Source of the DNA: an uncultured Cuneatibacter sp. | Lineage (GTDB): Bacteria; Bacillota; Clostridia; Lachnospirales; Lachnospiraceae | Assembly: GCA_934234215.1 (NCBI GenBank) | Contig: CAKQHB010000008.1 | Location: 1-64,000, forward strand | DNA: 64,000 bases | Reading direction: 5' to 3' | Shown here: positions 59,743 through 64,000 of the stretch, piece by piece | Numbering within the stretch: the first letter of the stretch is position 1 | Layout of the letters: each line of letters opens with the position of its first letter | Program-made: the position numbers and the translations under genes | Notes under the pieces: generated by a model | Databases searched by the model: none | Seen by the model: only the letters and a program-made list of their open reading frames with translations | Told to the model about the DNA's origin: nothing

Positions 59743-61124
59743 TACAACTCCTCCACCGTCACCAGCACCGCATGTTCCCTCTCCGCCCTTTCTTTTACCG
59801 GTTCTGTAAAACCAGACTTACTGAAAAACATCAGGTGCGTTTCTTCCACATCTTTGAATGCTTTTGTTGCCATGACGAGATCATCATATTCTTCCATCGG
59901 CATTGGCTTATTGCGGAATTTGCATTCACAGAACAGTGCTTTCTTTCCGGTTTTGTCGAATGCGAGGATGTCCACATCATCCTGCGCTTTCAACACGGGA
60001 TTGGTTCCCCACCATTTTCCGATTTTGAAAGGAATGAAAGGGAGCTTTTTCTGTCTGGCAGCGCGGATCAGGTATTGTTCGCAGATTTTTTCAAAAACAG
60101 GTCCCATGTAGTCGTTGATGGAGTCCAGGATCTCTTCGCAGGAAAGGTCCAGACCTAACATGGAATAGTAATTTTGATTGGTGAAAAGATACCGATACCA
60201 GAATTTATAGTAGTTATCAGTAATCTCGTAAATGCCTTTTTTGCTGGTGGCGGACTCGTTGCAGGGAACACATTTTTCAATCAGACGAAGTGTCTGCAGA
60301 GTCAGCATGTATTTGCTACACTTGCTTTTTTCTTCGTGTATCCGGTCTGCAATTTCTGTGATTTTATTGCAGCCGTTCGAAATAGATTCCAAAATGGAAT
60401 TGTAGACGGATGGCTCGCGCAATTCGATACGCAGAAGCGTCTGAGGTTCGTCATTCAGAAAAGAACCCTCTGTGAGCAGGTTGTTTTTTATATTTTCCTC
60501 CAGAGAAAGCTCCGGCGAAAAAGCCTCCAGATAGCGGGGAACACCGCCTAAGATTCCGTAGGCAATTGCCTTTTCTGTTTGCGTATAGTGCGGAAAAAAT
60601 TCTGCGCTCTCCAGATAATCAAATGGCTTCACTTCCATATTGCCAGTGATTCTTCCGTATAGCGGGCTTTTGTATCCCATGACATCATTCAGCATAAAGC
60701 TCACGCTGGAACCGCACAGAATGAGAAAAATATTTTTCTCTTTCCATACATGGTCGATCGTGTGCTGTAAAATGCTTTTGATCGAAGGATTGGGTTCTGC
60801 TAAAAATGGGAACTCGTCGATGATCAGCACCAGCTTTTCTTCCGACGTTTTGCGTGTGATGTAGTCAAATGCGGCTTCCCAGTTCGGAAAAGCGGAGATG
60901 AAACCGCCTTCAAAAAATGTCTGAACAGTTTTCGAAAAATCAACCAAGTTTAGAGAATCGTTTTTCTCCTGAGCGGAAAAGAACATTGCTGTATGACGAT
61001 TTGCAAATTCCCTCAGGATGGTTGTTTTTCCGATTCTTCGACGTCCATACATCGTCAAAAATTCGAACTTGGAACTGTTGTAGAATTTCTCTAATTGTTT
61101 TAGTTCTTCGACTCGTCCAATCAT
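59739..61124 (-). CDS. ATPase with DUF234-type nuclease-like C-terminus
   Basis: 461 residues. N-terminal STAND-like ATPase_2 domain: Walker A YGRRRIGKTT (about residue 26), Walker B VLIIDEFPFL and the LCGSSVSFM sensor. A winged-helix region follows (ITEIADRIHEEKSKCSKYM). The C-terminus has DDVDILAFD...FCECKF, the D...ExK layout of PD-(D/E)XK proteins (DUF234 group). Such genes are common in Archaea and Clostridia as orphans, often many per genome; they may be defence or selfish genes. ATG with GGGAGG upstream. Confidence 0.85.
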   Translation of the reverse strand: MIGRVEELKQLEKFYNSSKFEFLTMYGRRRIGKTTILREFANRHTAMFFSAQEKNDSLNLVDFSKTVQTFFEGGFISAFPNWEAAFDYITRKTSEEKLVLIIDEFPFLAEPNPSIKSILQHTIDHVWKEKNIFLILCGSSVSFMLNDVMGYKSPLYGRITGNMEVKPFDYLESAEFFPHYTQTEKAIAYGILGGVPRYLEAFSPELSLEENIKNNLLTEGSFLNDEPQTLLRIELREPSVYNSILESISNGCNKITEIADRIHEEKSKCSKYMLTLQTLRLIEKCVPCNESATSKKGIYEITDNYYKFWYRYLFTNQNYYSMLGLDLSCEEILDSINDYMGPVFEKICEQYLIRAARQKKLPFIPFKIGKWWGTNPVLKAQDDVDILAFDKTGKKALFCECKFRNKPMPMEEYDDLVMATKAFKDVEETHLMFFSKSGFTEPVKERAEREHAVLVTVEELY

Positions 61125-61152
61125 AAGAATCCTCCCATTAAAACAATGAAAA

Positions 61153-61287
61153 TAGAATCCTGCAAAGCAGGATTCTCCGCCTGCGGCGGGTCGCGAAGCG
61201 ACAAATTCCTTTCCGCCGCAGTGCGATCCACGCGGAGCGCTTTTTTGCTTTATAGGAAATGCAACGCATTTTCCTATAAAGCAAAAA
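61153..61287. repeat. Dispersed intergenic repeat with multiple hairpins, copy 2
   Basis: Same order of stems as 17934-18062: TAGAATCCTGC/GCAGGATTCT, CTGCGGCGG/CCGCCGCAG around GTCGCGAAGCGAC, GCGATCC/GGAGCGC with T run, and a palindrome around AAATGCAACGCATTT flanked by TTGCTTTATAGG / CCTATAAAGCAA. Differences are mostly in loops or paired changes. The antisense strand again reads KKRSAWIALRR. It lies between the ATPase and penicillin-binding protein genes. Confidence 0.85.
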
Positions 61288-61290
61288 AAT

Positions 61291-61323
61291 ACTACTCACG
61301 AGTAGTATACTCATGAGTAGTAT
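61291..61323. repeat. Small overlapping inverted repeats
   Basis: ACTACTC-AC-GAGTAGT followed by ATACTCATGAGTAT-like sequence; GAGTAGTAT occurs twice. An operator-like array in a gap about 270 bp long that otherwise holds only the repeat element. Confidence 0.5.
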
Positions 61324-61396
61324 ATTATATGCAGTATTATTTTTCAACTATTTTAGCGGGATTTTGGCTGCAACACCTCAAAGAAATCTCCAAATT

Positions 61397-64000
61397 TTAA
61401 GGAGTCTCTTCATTCTCTGCTGACGTCTCCGCCTCGCTTTCGGAAGTATCCGATCTTGTATTTTCTCTCTTCCCTGCCTGACTCTCGCCCTCCTCTAACG
61501 TCTCGCTTTCCGTCTCTTCTTCGGTGTGCAGATCGCAGGTTTGATTTGCAAATTCTGACGGCAGTGCGTATTTCGTATCGTCTGTCACCACATCGGGATT
61601 TTCGTCCAGATCCGCGGTATCAATGTTCACATAGACTTTTTCCTCGATGGAGTCCGGCGGACAATATTCTGTGGCGGGCAGTCCGGAGTCTTTGCAGACG
61701 CTCACTTTTACGTGGCGGTTGCAGTAGGACGTCGGCTGGGTTCCGTCTGTGAAGTATTCCGTGTAGACGTATCCGGCATCATCGCCCTCACCGCAGACAC
61801 CGGCAACGGCCAGTTTTCCGGACAGACTGCAGATCTGCGCGGAGACGACATTGGGCGAAGTGCGGAATCCGGTGTCGATGAGTCCGGTGTGGATGCGGCG
61901 CATGACATTTGCCCAGATGGTCTTGTGGAAGTCCTGTCCGTAACCGAAGGAAACGGATTCATCATAGCCGGACCAGATGCCGCAGGTGTAGTAAGGGGAG
62001 TAGCCCTCGAACCAGACATCGTGATTGTTTGTGGTGGAGCCACTCTTTGCCGCGTAGCTCATATCGCCGGTATTCAGTCCCTGACCGAGAGCATGGACAC
62101 CATATTCTTCCCAGGGAGATGCCTCTGTGGAGAAGGTATCTTCCATCGCGCTGGTCACAAGGACAGAAGTGGATTCTTCGAGAACGCGATGAGTGGAAGC
62201 TTCTTTTTCGAGAATCACACGGCCATTGCGGTCTTCGATTCGCGTGTAAAAGACCGGTTCGTTGTAGACACCGCCGTTGGCGATGGTGGTGTAAGCGGCG
62301 GTCATTTCCAGATTGGTGACACCGTTTGTGATACCACCGAGACACAGGGCAGGCACAACGTCGGTGATAAATCCGGCGGAGGTCTGTCTGCCGTCTTCCA
62401 GTGTCGTGAAGCCAAATTCCTTCAGATAATTATAGCCAACTCCCGGTGTGACCGTCTGGACCATGCACTTTGTCGCAATGATGTTCATGGAGTAGACGAT
62501 GCCCTGTCTGATATTGGCGTAGCCTACATAATCGCTGCCCCACCAGTTCGCAAATGCTTTGCCGTCCGCAGAGAAGGGAGCATCGTAATAGGTCGTTGCC
62601 AGAGTTGCGCTGCGGGTATCCAGTGCCGGAGCAAAGTCTGCCAGCACCTTGAAGCAGGAGCCGGGCTGACGGGTAGAATCTGTTGCGCGGTCGAGGCTGA
62701 GGCTGGCGGTCTTGTCTCCGCGGCCGCCGCTGATGGCAACAACCTGTCCGGTAGAGTTATCCAGCACAACCATAGAAGCCTGAGGCTGCAGTGTGATGTC
62801 GAGGGATTCCTCGGCAACCGTATCGCCTTCCTTGATCTGTACGGATTTGTACTGGTTTACCAGGTCGTTAATTTCTTCTTTTGTATCAAATACCAGATTA
62901 AATGCCGGAGCATTCTCGTAATTCTGGAAGTAGGAGCGGATGGAGTTTTCGTTGTACGTTGAAACAGAGCCGTCCGCGTGCTCAATGCGCAGGGAGTAGG
63001 TGAAGGAATAGCGCTCCACCGGATAGTTGGCGGTGTTGTTTATCTCATCGTCCACAATCGCCTGAATGTCGGAATCCATCGTCGTGTAGATGCGCAGCCC
63101 GCCGCTGTAGAGCAGGTTGAAAGCCTGTGTCTGGGTGTAGCCAAGTTCCTCCTGCAGATCAGAAATGACACTTTCCACAACCGCATCCTCAAAATAGGTG
63201 TAGGGCTTTCCGGTGGAGGAGGCCGTGTTTACATTCTGAATGCGATCGTACACATTGTCATTCAGCGCCTCTTCGTATTGGAACTCGTTGATCAGACCCT
63301 GATTCAGCATCCGCTTCAGGACTGTGGCGCGGCGCTCCGCATTTTTGTCGGGATGCGTGATGGGATTGTACGCCGAAGGATTCTTCGTGATAGAAGCGAC
63401 AACGGCGCATTCGGATAAGGTCAGCTCCGACACATGCTTGTTAAAATAGCGGTTTGCGGCAGCTTCCACACCGAGGGTATTGCTGCCGAGGTTGATGGTA
63501 TTTAGATAGTTCGTCAGGATCGTCTCTTTGGACATCTGTTTTTCCAATTGAACGGCAAGATACTGCTCCTGTAATTTCCGCACGATGCGATCCGTCCAGT
63601 TGGACTCGGAACCGCCTCCCAGCACATTATTTTTGATGAGCTGCTGGGTGATGGTGCTGGCACCCTCAGAAAAATGTCCGGTGGAAATGCCGACAAAAGC
63701 TGCGCGGAAGATGCCTTTGACGTCGATTCCATTGTGGGTGAAGAATCGCTCGTCCTCAATGGCGACAAAAGCATTGATCAGATTTTTCGGAAGATCCTCA
63801 AAAGATACTTCGGTGCGGTTGGAGCCTGCCTGCACGAGACTGCGCATCGGTGCGCCATCCCGGTCATACAGAACAGTGGCGTAGCCCTTTGGAGCGACGC
63901 TGACGCTCTCCAGATTCGGCGCTTCCTTGATGATGCCCTGCCATGCGCCGTAGGCGAATCCGCCGCCAACGAAAAACAGGATCACAAAGAAGAGAAGCAG
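61397..64000 (-). CDS. Class A penicillin-binding protein (bifunctional), 5' end cut by the window
   Basis: At least 867 residues; the frame is open to the right edge, so the short cytoplasmic N-terminus is missing and the hydrophobic start (LLLFFVILFFVGGG) is part of the anchor helix. Transglycosylase domain: EDERFFTHNGID (catalytic Glu) and STITQQLIKN. Transpeptidase domain: SCFK (SxxK), SMN (SxN) and KSGST (KTG box with Ser). It builds and cross-links peptidoglycan. The tail is rich in Glu/Ser/Thr (ETESETLEEGESQ). Two Cys pairs (YCNRH, VCKDSG, YCPPD) precede it. Confidence 0.95.
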   Translation of the reverse strand: MLLFFVILFFVGGGFAYGAWQGIIKEAPNLESVSVAPKGYATVLYDRDGAPMRSLVQAGSNRTEVSFEDLPKNLINAFVAIEDERFFTHNGIDVKGIFRAAFVGISTGHFSEGASTITQQLIKNNVLGGGSESNWTDRIVRKLQEQYLAVQLEKQMSKETILTNYLNTINLGSNTLGVEAAANRYFNKHVSELTLSECAVVASITKNPSAYNPITHPDKNAERRATVLKRMLNQGLINEFQYEEALNDNVYDRIQNVNTASSTGKPYTYFEDAVVESVISDLQEELGYTQTQAFNLLYSGGLRIYTTMDSDIQAIVDDEINNTANYPVERYSFTYSLRIEHADGSVSTYNENSIRSYFQNYENAPAFNLVFDTKEEINDLVNQYKSVQIKEGDTVAEESLDITLQPQASMVVLDNSTGQVVAISGGRGDKTASLSLDRATDSTRQPGSCFKVLADFAPALDTRSATLATTYYDAPFSADGKAFANWWGSDYVGYANIRQGIVYSMNIIATKCMVQTVTPGVGYNYLKEFGFTTLEDGRQTSAGFITDVVPALCLGGITNGVTNLEMTAAYTTIANGGVYNEPVFYTRIEDRNGRVILEKEASTHRVLEESTSVLVTSAMEDTFSTEASPWEEYGVHALGQGLNTGDMSYAAKSGSTTNNHDVWFEGYSPYYTCGIWSGYDESVSFGYGQDFHKTIWANVMRRIHTGLIDTGFRTSPNVVSAQICSLSGKLAVAGVCGEGDDAGYVYTEYFTDGTQPTSYCNRHVKVSVCKDSGLPATEYCPPDSIEEKVYVNIDTADLDENPDVVTDDTKYALPSEFANQTCDLHTEEETESETLEEGESQAGKRENTRSDTSESEAETSAENEETP

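Noticed and set aside
61138..61347. Arg-rich peptide (KKRSAWIALRR) as a real small protein
   Set aside because: It follows from nested G+C hairpins in a repeat found twice; no ribosome site. Kept only as a note under the repeat.
1..64000. CRISPR arrays, tRNA or rRNA genes, prophage, intact insertion sequences
   Set aside because: No regularly spaced repeats, cloverleaf genes, integrase or transposase reading frames were recognised.

Overview
The window is a moderate-G+C Firmicutes chromosome, most probably a gut Lachnospiraceae (Clostridia). I infer this from family content and gene order: uvrC-hprK-murB-rapZ-whiA, a T-box-controlled trp operon, a single large phosphoketolase, and GTG/TTG starts with strong AGGAGG ribosome sites. 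The genus cannot be read from the sequence. No rRNA, tRNA, CRISPR array or intact insertion sequence was seen.

Layout. (a) 1-12.2 kb, plus strand: one probable operon encoding a very large surface protein (cut by the window edge), four small secreted proteins with SipW-type signal peptides, two ER/SipW-type signal peptidases, a membrane-anchored McrB-like AAA+ ATPase, and a DUF2357-like protein with a long Ala/Glu/Lys coiled coil. A convergent AgrC/LytTR-type two-component pair follows (12.3-14.3 kb). This is the best candidate for an undescribed system: a TasA-like surface-fibre locus that contains an McrB/DUF2357-type ATPase module. (b) 14.5-21.3 kb: HAD phosphatase, phosphoketolase, LysR regulator, NSS transporter and a TetR regulator. 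(c) 21.5-28.3 kb, minus strand: complete trpEGDCFBA with a Trp T-box leader. (d) 28.3-35.2 kb: a DUF11 protein, a xanthine/urate permease with a structured leader, the three subunits of a molybdenum hydroxylase of the xanthine dehydrogenase type, and a MobA-like nucleotidyltransferase. (e) 35.2-43.0 kb: an A+T-richer accessory island with an RloA ATPase and truncated RloB, a lipoprotein, a BlaI/BlaR1-like regulatory pair, small secreted proteins (two are tandem paralogues) and lipoproteins; it joins a G+C-richer ABC-2 exporter at 43.3-47.4 kb. (f) 47.5-57.2 kb: housekeeping genes pyrG, ftsH, uvrC, hprK, murB, rapZ, whiA. (g) 57.2-64 kb: GNAT acetyltransferase, a DUF1848 pseudogene, a ketopantoate-reductase family gene, a DUF234-type ATPase and a class A penicillin-binding protein cut by the right edge.

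Intergenic DNA is unusually structured. Three intergenic regions (about 21.35, 57.38 and 59.63 kb) are long imperfect hairpins. Their stems are unrelated between sites, but they share an apical core built on CCGTTCAAGC..GAA...GCGTT. A separate dispersed repeat of about 130 bp occurs at 17.94 and 61.15 kb. Two related hairpins flank the RloAB-lipoprotein cassette.

How the genes work together. The first operon appears to secrete and process a surface polymer, possibly under the adjacent two-component pair. The trp operon is a complete chorismate-to-tryptophan route read through a tRNA-Trp sensor. The permease, molybdenum hydroxylase and MobA-like genes form a purine-uptake and oxidation unit. 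The BlaI/BlaR1, small secreted protein and ABC genes look like a signal-responsive secreted-peptide and export or immunity locus. All names come from motif recognition by eye; no database search was run.
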